In this document: piece by piece, positions 9,841-18,960 of the stretch
How positions within the stretch are numbered: the stretch's first letter is position 1
How the letters are laid out: each line of letters starts with the position of its first letter
Source: Azonexaceae bacterium s22
GTDB lineage: Bacteria > Pseudomonadota > Gammaproteobacteria > Burkholderiales > Rhodocyclaceae
Direction: 5' to 3'
Assembly (NCBI GenBank): GCA_016617495.1
Contig: WYCU01000002.1
Span: 337,538 to 401,537 of the forward strand
Length of the DNA stretch: 64,000 nt
The notes under the pieces: generated by a model
The model's database searches: none
What the model saw: only the letters and a program-made list of their open reading frames with translations
Told to the model about the DNA's origin: nothing
Program-made: the position numbers and the translations under genes

Positions 9841-10691
9841 GCGCGCGCCGCCATCGCCTCGCCCATGCGGACGGGGCGGGCGGGTGCCCATTCGGCGTTG
9901 AAGCGCAGGGCATCCTTGGGGAAGAGCATGACGATGGTGGAGCCGAGCAGGAAGCGCCCCATTTCCTGACCCTTTTGCAGGGCGATGCTGTTGTCACCTT
10001 CGTAACGCCATTCGCGGACCACGCCGGGGCGCGGCGGATTGATGACGCCGTGCCAGGTCGTGGCCATGCTGCCGACGATGGTCGCGCCGACCAGCGTCAG
10101 CACGAAAGGCCCGAATTCGGATTCAAAAACGCAGACCACGCGCTCGTTGCGCGCAAACAGCCCCGGCACGCCGCGGGCGGTCGTCGGATTCACGGAAAAC
10201 AGTGCGCCAGGCACGTAGATCATGCGCGTCAGCTTGCCGGCGCAGGGCATGTGGATGCGGTGGTAATCGCGCGGGCTCAGGTAAAGCGTGGCGAAATGGC
10301 CGTTTTCAAAACGCGCCGCCAGTTCGCGGTCGCCGCCGACGAGCGCGGTGGTCGAATAAGTGTGGCCCTTGGCCTGAAAAATCTGGTCGCGTTCGATGGC
10401 GCCAAACTGGCTGATCGCCCCATCCACCGGGCAGGCGAAATCGGCATCGGCCAGCGGGCGGGCGCCTTCGGCCAGCGGGCGGGTGAAAAATTCGTTGAAC
10501 GACTTGTAGGCGGCAATATCCGGTTGCGCCGCTTCCGCCATGTTCACCTTGTAGCGGCCGACAAACCAGCGGATCACGGCGGTGGTCAGCCCCCCGGCTT
10601 CGGCCGAGGCCAGACGGCCGGCCAGCGCGGTCAGCGCCTGTTTGGGTAGCAGGTATTGCGGCAAAACAGCAAGGCGATCAGACACAGTCAT
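9834..10691 (-). CDS. psd: phosphatidylserine decarboxylase proenzyme
   Basis: Makes phosphatidylethanolamine from phosphatidylserine at the inner membrane. The proenzyme cleaves itself at the LGST motif, seen here in [12 protein letters not shown] near the C-terminus; the serine becomes the pyruvoyl group. Other family features are [19 protein letters not shown] and the [11 protein letters not shown] motif. About 285 residues, as usual for the proteobacterial type. I start at ATG 10691 ([18 protein letters not shown]), which aligns with known N-termini; an ATG eight codons upstream at 10715 is also open. Confidence 0.95.
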   Translation of the reverse strand: MTVSDRLAVLPQYLLPKQALTALAGRLASAEAGGLTTAVIRWFVGRYKVNMAEAAQPDIAAYKSFNEFFTRPLAEGARPLADADFACPVDGAISQFGAIERDQIFQAKGHTYSTTALVGGDRELAARFENGHFATLYLSPRDYHRIHMPCAGKLTRMIYVPGALFSVNPTTARGVPGLFARNERVVCVFESEFGPFVLTLVGATIVGSMATTWHGVINPPRPGVVREWRYEGDNSIALQKGQEMGRFLLGSTIVMLFPKDALRFNAEWAPARPVRMGEAMAARAY

Positions 10692-10773
10692 CGTCTCGAA
10701 AAAGCGGCCCGCCATTATACGGGCTCGCCCTGCGCTGCCCTATACTGCCGGATTGATCCCCATGGAGGCCACA

Positions 10774-11955
10774 ATGCACTACGGTGCCCACTCGACCGAT
10801 GCCCTAATGTTCATCACCCACCGCCCCGATCTCGTTTTCGAGCGCGGCGAAGGCAGCTGGCTCTACGACCACACCGGCAAGAAATATCTCGACTTTATCC
10901 AGGGATGGGCCGTCAATTGCCTCGGCCATTGCCCGCCCGAAATCGTTCAGGCGCTCGGCGCCCAGGCCAGCCGCCTGATCAACCCCAGCCCCGCCTTCTA
11001 TAACGGCCCGATGATCGAACTCGCCGGGCTGCTGACTGCGAATTCCTGCTTCGAACGCGTCTTCTTCGCCAACACCGGCGCTGAGGCCAACGAAGGCGCG
11101 ATCAAGCTGGCGCGCAAATGGGGGCGGCTGCATCGCGACGGCGCCTACGAAATCATCACCTTCGGCCACGGCTTCCATGGCCGCACCCTGGCCACCATGT
11201 CCGCCTCCGGCAAGGCCGGCTGGGATACGCTGTATCACCCGCAGGTCAGCGGCTTCCCGAAAGTGCCGTACAACGACATTGTCGCGGTCGACGCCCAAAT
11301 CGGGCCAAAAACCGTGGCCGTCATGCTCGAACCGGTGCAAGGCGAAGGCGGCGTCATCCCCGCCCAGCTCGAATTCCTCAAAGCCCTGCGCGAACTCACG
11401 CGCCAGCGCGGCATCCTGCTCATCGTCGATGAAGTGCAGACCGGCATGGGCCGTACCGGCAAACTCTTCGCCCACCAGCAAGCGGAAATCGAACCGGACA
11501 TCATGACGCTCGGCAAAGGCATCGGCGGCGGCGTGCCTCTCGCCGCGCTGCTCGCCCGCGAAAACGTCTGCTGTTTTGAACCCGGCGATCAAGGCGGCAC
11601 CTACAACGGCAATCCCTTGATGACCGCCGTTGGCCTCGCCGTCATCCAGCGGCTGCTCTCCCCCGGCTTTCTCGACGGCGTGGTGGCGCGTGGCGAATAC
11701 CTCGCCACCCAACTCCGCACCCTCTCGGCACGCCATGGCCTCGCCGGCGAACGCGGCGCCGGGCTGCTGCGCGCGCTGGTGCTCGACGACGAGCGCGCCC
11801 CGCAAATCGTCCAGCGCGCGCTCGAAGGCCAGCCGCTCGGCTTGCTGCTCAACGCCCCGCGCCCCAACCTCCTGCGCTTCATGCCCGCGCTGAACGTATC
11901 GGAAGCCGAAATCGACACCATGATCGGCATGCTCGACGCGCTGCTCGCGCGCTGA
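10774..11955 (+). CDS. argD: acetylornithine aminotransferase-like class III transaminase
   Basis: PLP enzyme of arginine (and possibly lysine) biosynthesis; transfers the amino group between N-acetylornithine and 2-oxoglutarate. The product has about 393 residues. Visible motifs are the [18 protein letters not shown] phosphate-binding region, [18 protein letters not shown], the [12 protein letters not shown] aspartate motif and the PLP lysine in [12 protein letters not shown] at 10774 is preceded at 6 bases by GGAGG; an in-frame ATG at 10762 is less well placed. One copy of the uptake-like word lies in the gene (11279-11293). A terminator follows at once. Related omega-aminotransferases are a small alternative. 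Confidence 0.88.
   Translation: MHYGAHSTDALMFITHRPDLVFERGEGSWLYDHTGKKYLDFIQGWAVNCLGHCPPEIVQALGAQASRLINPSPAFYNGPMIELAGLLTANSCFERVFFANTGAEANEGAIKLARKWGRLHRDGAYEIITFGHGFHGRTLATMSASGKAGWDTLYHPQVSGFPKVPYNDIVAVDAQIGPKTVAVMLEPVQGEGGVIPAQLEFLKALRELTRQRGILLIVDEVQTGMGRTGKLFAHQQAEIEPDIMTLGKGIGGGVPLAALLARENVCCFEPGDQGGTYNGNPLMTAVGLAVIQRLLSPGFLDGVVARGEYLATQLRTLSARHGLAGERGAGLLRALVLDDERAPQIVQRALEGQPLGLLLNAPRPNLLRFMPALNVSEAEIDTMIGMLDALLAR
11279..11293 (+). repeat. USS-like 15-mer, one mismatch (inside argD)
   Basis: TTGTCGCGGTCGACG (last base differs), followed by CCC, AAAT, CGGGCC and five A: both A/T tracts are in place. The codons read IVAVDAQ. Confidence 0.7.
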
Positions 11956-11980
11956 GCTTAACCCAGGCCACAAACGGCAC

Positions 11981-12005
11981 AAGGCGGGGCATGCCCCGCC
12001 TTTTT
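11981..12005 (+). terminator. terminator after argD
   Basis: Ten-base stem AAGGCGGGGC/GCCCCGCCTT with a very short AT loop followed by a T run. Confidence 0.9.
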
Positions 12006-12179
12006 CATGGCACCGCGGAAGATGTAACCGGCGGAAACAACTCGGTCAAAAAGCGATACGCGCGCTTACGCTACTGCTGACATCCGGCAGGTCACCCGGC
12101 GCGTTATTCGGCACAAGGCGCTGCGAAAAATTGGGCAGCACCGAGTACCGAACCTGATGAACTCTCAAGGAGAAACAAA

Positions 12180-12533
12180 ATGCAAGTGACCAAGACCCTG
12201 ATCGCCCTGACCGTTGCCGCCGGCTTCGCTTCCGCTGCCTTCGCCCAAGGCGCCACCCCGGCCGCTCCCGCCACGCCGGCCGCGCCGGCCGCCAAGGTCG
12301 CCACCCCGGCACCGGCTGCGGTGGAAAAGAAGGTCGAAGCCCCCAAGGCCGCCGAAGCCGCCGTCGAGAAAAAGGCCGAAGTCGCCAAGCCGGAAGCCAA
12401 GGTGGAAAAGCACACCGAGAAGCATGTCGAAAAACATGCCGACAAGGTCAAGCCGGCCAAGGCCCCCAAGGCTGAAACCCCGGCCGCCACCCCCGCCGTC
12501 CCGGCAACCCCGGCAGTACCGGCCGCCAAGTAA
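12180..12533 (+). CDS. small secreted Ala/Pro/Lys-rich protein
   Basis: 117 residues. An AAGGAGA Shine-Dalgarno sequence lies ahead of the ATG and a clear signal peptide (MQVTKTLIALTVAAGFASAA, then FAQ) opens the protein. The mature part is low complexity: alanine/proline repeats (ATPAAPATPAAPAAK), a lysine/glutamate-rich helical middle with HTEKHVEKHADK, and a closing PAVPATPAVPAAK. Such proteins are common in betaproteobacteria and have no settled function. It has its own terminator. The low complexity makes homology calls unreliable. Confidence 0.75.
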   Translation: MQVTKTLIALTVAAGFASAAFAQGATPAAPATPAAPAAKVATPAPAAVEKKVEAPKAAEAAVEKKAEVAKPEAKVEKHTEKHVEKHADKVKPAKAPKAETPAATPAVPATPAVPAAK

Positions 12534-12550
12534 GGCAACCCCCAAACAGC

Positions 12551-12587
12551 AAAAACCCCGGCCTCCAAAACCGGGGTTTTTGTTTTT
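12551..12587 (+). terminator. terminator of the small secreted protein gene
   Basis: Complementary arms AAAAACCCCGG (12551-12561) and CCGGGGTTTTT (12571-12581), then a second T-rich run. Confidence 0.9.
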
Positions 12588-12757
12588 GGTGTCAAATTTA
12601 CCTCGGCTGGGCGGGAGTAGGTCTAGGTAATGGCTCTAAACGACCCAAAGCTGAACTTCGCCTCTTGGGAAAGCAGACGCTCAGGAGCGTTCAAGGTGAC
12701 AGTCCTCGCGCGGCTCTATGCGCGAGGTCCGGATGACAGCAGGGTTGGGCACCTTCG

Positions 12758-14116
12758 TCACTTTGCGATGAGGTTTAGTGTGAACGATGCGTAGGGATGG
12801 AACTCCGGTAGGACGCTATGGATTTGCCCATCTTTGAAGGTGTGATGCGCGATAGAAGGAAACAACTCCCGTGGTACTGGCCGGAGTGCGTTAGGGTTGT
12901 GGAACATGGATACTCCCTCAGCCCACGTCTCGTTTGAGCTTTCATCGACGATGTACTTGAAGGGCCTTGGAAGATGGGCGTTTGGATCGTGGTCGTGATG
13001 GGTGCCCACGCGAATCATCACTAGGCTGGGAGCCTTGAAGCCGGCTTGCCGGCCCATACGGTTGAATTTCGAAATCGTTCCGGATGCAGAGAAAAGGACG
13101 GCACTTATGTTCTCGGCGTCTGGCTGAAAGAAAAAGCCCGAAGGAATTTCCTTGTTTCCAACTTTGTGCTTCTCGATCTTCAGGGGAGTGATTGCCAATT
13201 GCCCGTTATCGTCAAAGTGAAAGTCATGCTTGACACCGTAGAGATAGTTAATCAACGCCGTCGAAGTCCATGTCATCGACTGATCGTCATGGAAATCGGC
13301 GATAGCAAAAACAAGCGGAAGCCCTTTCACGTGGTCTAGTTCCCAGTATCGCTTTTGAAGCTTGGTAAACAGCGGGCTTCCAAAACGGATGGGTATTTCG
13401 TCATCGTGTCGGCGTTTAACTTCATCCTCGCTCTCAGGAATAGAGGGAGCAACCTTGAAGTAGGAAACAGGTTTGTCGGCGCGGCGGCCAACTATAGTGG
13501 CTTCGATAGCCACTGATTTTCCGTACTTGGTAACGAGGAAATCAGGGCGATCATGCTCTCGATCAAGAAAGAGTTGTTCTTCAACCAAATAGGAGTGCAG
13601 ATACAATTCCCAAAGGCGTGCGTCGAATCCAGAGGTTTGGAATTGCTCGATGAAGTTGCCGTCGACGTCGACGTAATACGGCATGATCTCCGCGATCTGT
13701 CGCCGTGCCGGGACAAATGCTTCGCTTTGGCAGAGCTTAGCGAAACTGGGATGCATCTTTTCGTAAGAGACAACTGGCGTAAAAAAATCTAGTGGCTTCG
13801 ATTTGTCGCCCTGCGGGAAGACTCTCTGCGCGTCTCGCCCATGCCATGCAATAGTGCGCTGAATCCATGTGGCGGCATCGTCCTTCGTCGGAATACTAGC
13901 TTCGACGTCTATGCATCTAAATCGGCCACCCTCATCCCGACCAAGAATGACGCCGACGTAGTCATTGTCGATTGTGTCCAACATTAGCGTCGCGATCAGC
14001 GATTCGTCTTCGTTTGCGAACCAGTCAAGCTCTTGGCTGACGAATGCTGCAGCCGGACTGCGTGTGTGGGCTGCGAGCGCGTTGAAGCGCTTAAGGTCAA
14101 TACGTTTGATCTGCAT
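12758..14116 (-). CDS. island protein, possible PD-(D/E)XK-type nuclease fold
   Basis: About 452 residues from the ATG at 14116 (MQIKRIDLKRFNALAAHT); the frame is open to a GTG at 14161 inside a hairpin. Neither start has a Shine-Dalgarno sequence. I do not know a function. In the middle, DRPDFLVTKYGKSVAIEAT resembles the core of PD-(D/E)XK nucleases (PD, then E-x-K) with threonine in place of lysine, and the following KLQKRYWELDHVKGLPLVFAI fits the helix-strand that follows that core. The base composition is visibly AT-richer and the codon use different from the neighbours, indicating transfer. The GIY-YIG-like gene lies upstream on the same strand. Confidence 0.65.
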   Translation of the reverse strand: MQIKRIDLKRFNALAAHTRSPAAAFVSQELDWFANEDESLIATLMLDTIDNDYVGVILGRDEGGRFRCIDVEASIPTKDDAATWIQRTIAWHGRDAQRVFPQGDKSKPLDFFTPVVSYEKMHPSFAKLCQSEAFVPARRQIAEIMPYYVDVDGNFIEQFQTSGFDARLWELYLHSYLVEEQLFLDREHDRPDFLVTKYGKSVAIEATIVGRRADKPVSYFKVAPSIPESEDEVKRRHDDEIPIRFGSPLFTKLQKRYWELDHVKGLPLVFAIADFHDDQSMTWTSTALINYLYGVKHDFHFDDNGQLAITPLKIEKHKVGNKEIPSGFFFQPDAENISAVLFSASGTISKFNRMGRQAGFKAPSLVMIRVGTHHDHDPNAHLPRPFKYIVDESSNETWAEGVSMFHNPNALRPVPRELFPSIAHHTFKDGQIHSVLPEFHPYASFTLNLIAK

Positions 14117-14158
14117 ATGTGCGATGACGTTCGTTTGAAGGAGTCCAATGTTTGAATT

Positions 14159-14194
14159 CACCGGACTTGCGCGGCCGTTCGCGCAAGTCCGGTG
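14159..14194. repeat. perfect 15-base inverted repeat between the two island genes
   Basis: Arms CACCGGACTTGCGCG (14159-14173) and its exact complement (14180-14194) around a 6-base loop. It begins about 20 bases after the stop of the upstream gene and has no T run on either side, so it is more likely a protein-binding or RNA-structure element than a simple terminator. Confidence 0.7.
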
Positions 14195-14214
14195 GAGATG
14201 GGTTAGCCATCATT

Positions 14215-14823
14215 TCAGGTTGGGTATGCCGTTCCATCGGGCATCTGGCCTCGCACAACTTCTGAGAATGCGCTTTTGTGCCAAACCAAATAGCGGGCAA
14301 GAAGTGGATTGCTGTTCATTCGCTCTGGGCTTGCCGTTCCCTTTTGGAAGAGCCGCTTGTGCATACGATATGCATACACCTCATCAATCTTCGGATGCGA
14401 GTTGACAGCCTGATGCTCGTAAAAAACAAAGTATGCAGGGTTGGCAGCGCTAATTTTTCGGATTTCAAGAAGCAATTCGCTATCAACGTACCCGCCCTTT
14501 GTCTTTTTCCTTAGGTAGGTATCTGAGTATTTTTCTGTGCCAAGCCAACCTCGCTGAAATCGAACCTCAATTCCCTCTCTTCGCGTGCACTCACCAATCT
14601 TTATGAATGGGTTTACCGTGTTTTTGAATCGGTAGAAGTAGAGGCCAATGGAATTGGAAACTCCAGCGGCATTTAACTGCGAGAGAACAAAGTTGCTATC
14701 TTTAGATAAAACGTCTTCTGGGGTGGTGAGCAGAATGCAGACAACTTTCTCGCGACCCGTTCCCCGGCCGCTGTCGGCAACGTATTTCTGACAACTTGTT
14801 CGGTGCGAAAGAGGTTTCATCAT
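14215..14823 (-). CDS. GIY-YIG-like domain protein (island)
   Basis: 202 residues. The segment IGLYFYRFKNTVNPFIKIGE followed by a conserved-looking arginine (EVRFQRGW) matches the GIY...YIG pattern (GLY...KIG) of GIY-YIG/T5orf172-type endonuclease domains; the later VYAYRMHKRLF helix would hold other core residues. The catalytic glutamate cannot be assigned with confidence. The start is uncertain: two adjacent ATGs (14823, 14820) and no Shine-Dalgarno sequence. Composition is AT-rich like its partner. A 24-base perfect palindrome lies 14 bases upstream of the start and could control it. Confidence 0.6.
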   Translation of the reverse strand: MMKPLSHRTSCQKYVADSGRGTGREKVVCILLTTPEDVLSKDSNFVLSQLNAAGVSNSIGLYFYRFKNTVNPFIKIGECTRREGIEVRFQRGWLGTEKYSDTYLRKKTKGGYVDSELLLEIRKISAANPAYFVFYEHQAVNSHPKIDEVYAYRMHKRLFQKGTASPERMNSNPLLARYLVWHKSAFSEVVRGQMPDGTAYPT

Positions 14824-14836
14824 GGCTAACAGTTAA

Positions 14837-14860
14837 TAGGCGGACCCATGGGTCCGCCTA
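14837..14860. promoter_or_regulatory. 24-base perfect palindrome upstream of the GIY-YIG-like gene
   Basis: Each half is TAGGCGGACCCA on its own strand, meeting at CATG, with no spacer. It sits just before the start of the gene at 14823, where an autoregulatory operator would sit, or it may form an RNA hairpin. Confidence 0.6.
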
Positions 14861-15307
14861 TGCATAATCGTGCGGACATGTGAAAACCACCTGGAACGTT
14901 GAGTGGCAATGGCTTTCACGAGTTTCGTCCGCAAGTTGATTTACGAAAAAGGAAACATATCCGCAAGTATCTATCCATCTCGCATGTGGCTCAAGGTGAA
15001 TGACTGCTTTCGGAAACATTGGGGAATTTCCGCTTCTGGCCGAGTGCCGCCAAATTGCCGTTGCGAATGAAGGCGAGTTTTTGCGGTTCCATTCAATCAA
15101 ACAATGTAGTCGAATTACTCCCAATTTCTAACTTATGGAAATTGCCTATTTTTTGCGGTCTACCGCGACAATGGCCTCCAGCAATGTAGCGATTGTTTCA
15201 GAACCCAGTAACTATCAAAAATATCAGGGTCAGCCAAAAATCCGGCGGCTTTGATCGGTAGCATCGCTTGCGCGGTGGCACCGGCATACTTCGGCGCTCG
15301 GTGAGGA
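14861..15307. other. gene-poor right part of the island
   Basis: No convincing gene. A minus-strand frame of 88 codons (14858-15124) runs into the palindrome, has no Shine-Dalgarno sequence and resembles no family I know, so it may be a decayed fragment. The stretch contains one exact uptake-like word at 15157-15171. No integrase, tRNA or direct-repeat boundary was found. Confidence 0.5.
15157..15171 (-). repeat. USS-like 15-mer, exact A-variant (intergenic)
   Basis: TTGTCGCGGTAGACC on the minus strand, then GC, six A, TAGGC and AATTT. It lies in the gene-poor stretch before the LysR gene. Confidence 0.85.
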
Positions 15308-16201
15308 TCACTGCGTCAGCCGCAACGCCTCAACCAGCAACGCCAGCGCCCGGGAGGATTGGCGGCGGCTGGGGTAGTAGATGTGCCAGCCGGGGAAGCT
15401 CGGTGCCCAGTCGGTGAGTACGGGGATCAGGCGGCCGGTTTCGATGTGGGGGCGGGTGAGTTCGTAGGGGAGGTAGGCGAGGCCGAAGCCGTCGAGGGTG
15501 GCATTGAGGATTTCGTAGATGCCGTTGAAGCAGAGTTGGCCTTCGACGCGCGCTTGCAGTTTGCGGCCGTTCTTTTCCAGTTCCCAGGCGTAGATGGCGT
15601 CGTAGGTCTGGGTGCGTAGATTGATGCAGCGGTGTTGGGCGAGGTCGGCGGGGTTGCGCGGTTTCGGGTGGGTGGCGAGATATTCCGGCGCGGCGACGAT
15701 GGCCATTTGTTCGTCCGGGGCGATGCGGACGGCCACCATGTCCTTGGCGATGGCGTCGCCGAGGCGCACGCCCATGTCGAAGCGTTCGGCGACGATGTCG
15801 GTCAGGCCGTAATCGGAAACGCATTCGATGCTGATGTCCGGGTAGGCGCGCAGGAACGGGACGAGGCGCGGCCATAGTACGGTGCGGATGACGTAGTCGG
15901 TGGCGGTGATGCGCAGGCTGCCGCTCGGTTGATCCCGCAGTTCGCTGACTGCGGCGAGTTCCGCGCGGATTTCGTCGATGCGCGGGGCGGTGGAGCGGAG
16001 CAGGCGTTCACCGTGCGCGGTGGGCGATACGCCGCGCGTGGTGCGGGTCAGCAGGCGCACGCCGAGTTTGGCTTCGAAGGCGCGGATGGTGTGGCTGAGG
16101 GCCGATTGCGATACGCCGAGTTGAGCAGCGGCGCGGGTAAAGCTGCGTTCCTGGGCGACGGCGAGGAAGGCGAGCAGGTCGTTGAAGTTTTCGCGGGCCA
16201 T
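15308..16201 (-). CDS. LysR-family transcriptional regulator
   Basis: 297 residues, the usual length. The N-terminal winged helix is clear (FLAVAQERSFTRAAAQLGVS, QSALSHTIRAFEAKLGVRLL), followed by the periplasmic-binding-protein-like effector domain. The gene is divergent from an alcohol dehydrogenase gene with a 99-base gap, the classic arrangement in which the LysR protein controls its neighbour and itself. The effector is unknown; regulators of this subgroup are often found beside YahK-type dehydrogenases. Confidence 0.92.
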   Translation of the reverse strand: MARENFNDLLAFLAVAQERSFTRAAAQLGVSQSALSHTIRAFEAKLGVRLLTRTTRGVSPTAHGERLLRSTAPRIDEIRAELAAVSELRDQPSGSLRITATDYVIRTVLWPRLVPFLRAYPDISIECVSDYGLTDIVAERFDMGVRLGDAIAKDMVAVRIAPDEQMAIVAAPEYLATHPKPRNPADLAQHRCINLRTQTYDAIYAWELEKNGRKLQARVEGQLCFNGIYEILNATLDGFGLAYLPYELTRPHIETGRLIPVLTDWAPSFPGWHIYYPSRRQSSRALALLVEALRLTQ

Positions 16202-16300
16202 TGATGAATCCAGTTCATATCGTCATGCCGATAATACCCTCTACTCTCATGGTGGGCGGGTTGGTAGATTAGGGGCCTTCACCACGCCGAGGAGCGAATC

Positions 16301-17353
16301 ATGACCATTACCGCCAAAGCCTATGCCGCTCAGACGGCCAGTAGTCCGCTGGCGCCTTATGACATCGAACGCCGCGCGCCGGGGCCGGACGATGTGCATA
16401 TCCAGATTCTTTTTTGCGGTGTGTGCCATTCGGATTTGCATACGGCGCGCAATGAATGGCACAACACGATTTATCCCTCGGTGCCGGGGCATGAGATTGT
16501 CGGGCGCGTGGTCGCCGTGGGCAGCGCCGTGACGCGCTTCAAGGTCGGCGATCTGGCCGGGGTGGGCTGCATGGTGGATAGCTGCGGCCATTGCCCGTCC
16601 TGTGCGGAGGGCGAGGAGCAATACTGCGACAACGGTTTTACCGGGACGTACAACGGGCCGGTGTTCGGTGGCGAAAACACTTTTGGCGGTTATTCGCAGA
16701 GCATTGTCGTCAAGGAATCCTTCGTGCTGCATATCAAGCATGCGGAAAAGGATCTGGCCGCGGTGGCGCCCTTGCTCTGCGCCGGCATTACGACGTATTC
16801 GCCGCTACGCCACTGGAAGGTCGGGCCGGGCATGAAGGTCGGGATTGTCGGCCTGGGCGGTCTCGGCCACATGGGGGTCAAGATTGCGCATGCGCTGGGC
16901 GCGCATGTGACCTTGTTCACAACCTCCGCCGGCAAGGTGGCGGACGGTTTGCGTTTGGGCGCGGACGAGGTTTGCGTGTCGACCGATCCGGCGCAGATGG
17001 CAGCGCGGGGTGGCCAGCTCGATTTCATCCTGAATACGGTTGCCGCGCCGCACAAGCTGGACGATTACCTGCATTTGCTCAAGCGCGACGGGACGATGAC
17101 GCTGGTCGGTGCGCCGGAGAATCCGCATCCGTCGCCGCAGGTGTTCAGCTTGATCTTCAAGCGCCGCCAACTGGCGGGGTCCTTGATCGGCGGGATTCGT
17201 GAAACGCAGGAGATGCTCGATTTCTGTGCCGAACACGGCATCGTGTCCGACATTGAAACGATCCGCATGGATTACATCAACACCGCCTACGAGCGGATGC
17301 TGAAAAGCGATGTGAAGTATCGCTTCGTGATCGATATGGCGAGCCTGGGCTGA
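16301..17353 (+). CDS. zinc-dependent alcohol dehydrogenase, YahK/cinnamyl-alcohol type
   Basis: NADP(H)-dependent aldehyde reductase family, cytosolic. 350 residues. Catalytic zinc ligands are visible in CGVCHSDLH and GHEIVGRV, and the structural zinc site as the four cysteines in CGHCPSCAEGEEQYC. The cofactor fold reads VGIVGLGGLGHMGVK. Family members reduce a wide range of aldehydes. The divergent LysR gene probably regulates it. The ATG at 16301 follows GAGGAG at a good distance. Confidence 0.9.
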   Translation: MTITAKAYAAQTASSPLAPYDIERRAPGPDDVHIQILFCGVCHSDLHTARNEWHNTIYPSVPGHEIVGRVVAVGSAVTRFKVGDLAGVGCMVDSCGHCPSCAEGEEQYCDNGFTGTYNGPVFGGENTFGGYSQSIVVKESFVLHIKHAEKDLAAVAPLLCAGITTYSPLRHWKVGPGMKVGIVGLGGLGHMGVKIAHALGAHVTLFTTSAGKVADGLRLGADEVCVSTDPAQMAARGGQLDFILNTVAAPHKLDDYLHLLKRDGTMTLVGAPENPHPSPQVFSLIFKRRQLAGSLIGGIRETQEMLDFCAEHGIVSDIETIRMDYINTAYERMLKSDVKYRFVIDMASLG

Positions 17354-17354
17354 T

Positions 17355-18284
17355 TCAGCCCTTGCGGCGCCACTTGGCGCGTTCAGCCGGATTCAGGTAA
17401 GTCCACGCCAGAATCCGGCTTTGTTTTTGGCCTTGCGCCATGTCGATGGTGCGCACTTCGACTGCGCGCGCCTTTTTGAGCACGGCTTGCAGGGGCACCA
17501 GATTGTCGGCCTTGGAAATGAGCGTGGTGAACCACATCACGCGCTTGGGAATCTGCTTGCTCTGGTCGATCATCGACTTCACAAAACCGCGCTCGCCGCC
17601 GTTGCACCAGAGTTCGGTGCCGCCGCCGCCAAAGTTGAGGCGGGGCTGGTTCGTGCCTTTTTGGGCGCCGGGCTTGCCGAGGTTGTTCCATTTGCGCTGG
17701 CTGACGGCGAGCACTTCGTCCGGGGAGCCGTGAAACGGCGGGTTGCACATCGAAAAATCGAAGTTTTCCCCGTTGCGCAGCAGGCCGGTGAAGATGTTGT
17801 CCCACACCGGTTGGTGCCGCAACTCGATCTGCGCCGCAATTTCCGGATTCTTGGCGAGGATGGCGGCCGCGTTGGCCAGCGCGGCCTCATCGATGTCGGT
17901 GCCCAGAAAGCGCCAGCCATAAGAGGCCTGGCCGATCAGTGGATAAACAAGATTGGCGCCGGTGCCCACATCCAGCCCGCGCACGGCGGGGCCGTTGGGG
18001 ATTTCGCCGTCGTTGTCTTCGGCCAGCAGGTCGGCGAGCACGTGGATGTAATCGGCGCGCCCGGGGACGGGCGGGCAGAGGTAGCCGGCCGGAATATCCC
18101 AGCCCTTGACCCCGTAGTAATGCATCAACAACGCGCGGTTGAGCATCTTGACCGCCGTCGGGTTGGCGAAATCGATGCTCTGGGTGCCCGCGGGCGTGGT
18201 CTTGACGTGCTTGGCGAGCGCGGCCGAAGTGGCTGTCAGGGAAGCGAAATCGTAGCCGGTGGCGTGCAGGTTGCGCGGGTGCAT
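17355..18284 (-). CDS. rlmF: 23S rRNA (adenine(1618)-N6)-methyltransferase
   Basis: Methylates A1618 of 23S rRNA using S-adenosylmethionine. About 309 residues from the ATG at 18284 (MHPRNLHATGYDF), which matches the start of the conserved HPRN block; the frame is open further upstream. Conserved family segments include FANPTAVKMLNRALL, CPPVPGRADYIH, the SAM site LDVGTGANL and the N6-adenine motif NPPFHGS. It lies tail to tail with the alcohol dehydrogenase gene, one base apart. Confidence 0.94.
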   Translation of the reverse strand: MHPRNLHATGYDFASLTATSAALAKHVKTTPAGTQSIDFANPTAVKMLNRALLMHYYGVKGWDIPAGYLCPPVPGRADYIHVLADLLAEDNDGEIPNGPAVRGLDVGTGANLVYPLIGQASYGWRFLGTDIDEAALANAAAILAKNPEIAAQIELRHQPVWDNIFTGLLRNGENFDFSMCNPPFHGSPDEVLAVSQRKWNNLGKPGAQKGTNQPRLNFGGGGTELWCNGGERGFVKSMIDQSKQIPKRVMWFTTLISKADNLVPLQAVLKKARAVEVRTIDMAQGQKQSRILAWTYLNPAERAKWRRKG

Positions 18285-18381
18285 GAGGCGGGGTCCAGCG
18301 AGTGGGTGGGGGGCGATTGTCCCATGAAACCGGGATATGGCCGTGCCCACCCGCTTGGTCCTGCGGAAATCGGCTCGTGAA

Positions 18382-18939
18382 TCAGCGGTTGCTGGCCATC
18401 GGCGGCAGGTATTCCGGCACCTTGTTGGCGACCGGCGGCTGCGCTTTCAGGTAGGCGAAGAGGGCGCGCAAATCCGGGTCGGAGAGCGAGCCAACGGATT
18501 GCCAGGGCATCGGCGGCATGATCGGGCGGCCGACGCCAAGGTGCTTGCCTTTACGCATGGCGGCGATGAAATCCTTTTCGCTCCAGGTGCCAATGCCGGT
18601 TTCACGATCCGGGGTCAGGTTCGAGGCATACGAAATGCCCCAGGGGCCGACAAAGGCCGTCATGCTGCCGGCACCTGCCCAGTTCCACGGGCCGTCGAGC
18701 TTGGGCGGCGGCGGCAGGACCAGTTCGGCCGGGTGGCCGGAAAGGCCGCGTGCCATGTCCTTTTCCGGGCCGTTCGGGCCAAGCTTGAAGGGCGTGTGGC
18801 AATCCACGCAGCCGCCGAAGGCCGCGAGCTGGGCGCCGCGCTTGACGCGGGCAGTGTTCGCATCGCCGGCAAGGGCGGCACCGTGGAGCAGGGTGCCGGC
18901 AAACAGGGTGATGAGCAGTTGTTGGGTGTTGGGGCGCAT
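18382..18939 (-). CDS. monohaem c-type cytochrome
   Basis: 185 residues with a signal peptide (MRPNTQQLLITLFAGTLLHG, then AALA) and one haem site GGCVDCH near residue 45; the distal methionine is probably in PIMPPMPWQ. Periplasmic electron carrier. It lies 21 bases downstream of the E1 beta gene on the same strand, so it is probably the last gene of the E1 operon. A cytochrome in an acetoin/pyruvate dehydrogenase operon is unusual. Confidence 0.85.
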   Translation of the reverse strand: MRPNTQQLLITLFAGTLLHGAALAGDANTARVKRGAQLAAFGGCVDCHTPFKLGPNGPEKDMARGLSGHPAELVLPPPPKLDGPWNWAGAGSMTAFVGPWGISYASNLTPDRETGIGTWSEKDFIAAMRKGKHLGVGRPIMPPMPWQSVGSLSDPDLRALFAYLKAQPPVANKVPEYLPPMASNR

Positions 18940-18960
18940 GGTTATTCTCCTTGGGTTGAT

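Noticed and set aside
14858-15124. 88-codon minus-strand frame in the island
   Set aside because: No Shine-Dalgarno sequence, no family resemblance and it runs into a palindrome; may be a decayed fragment but cannot be supported as a gene.
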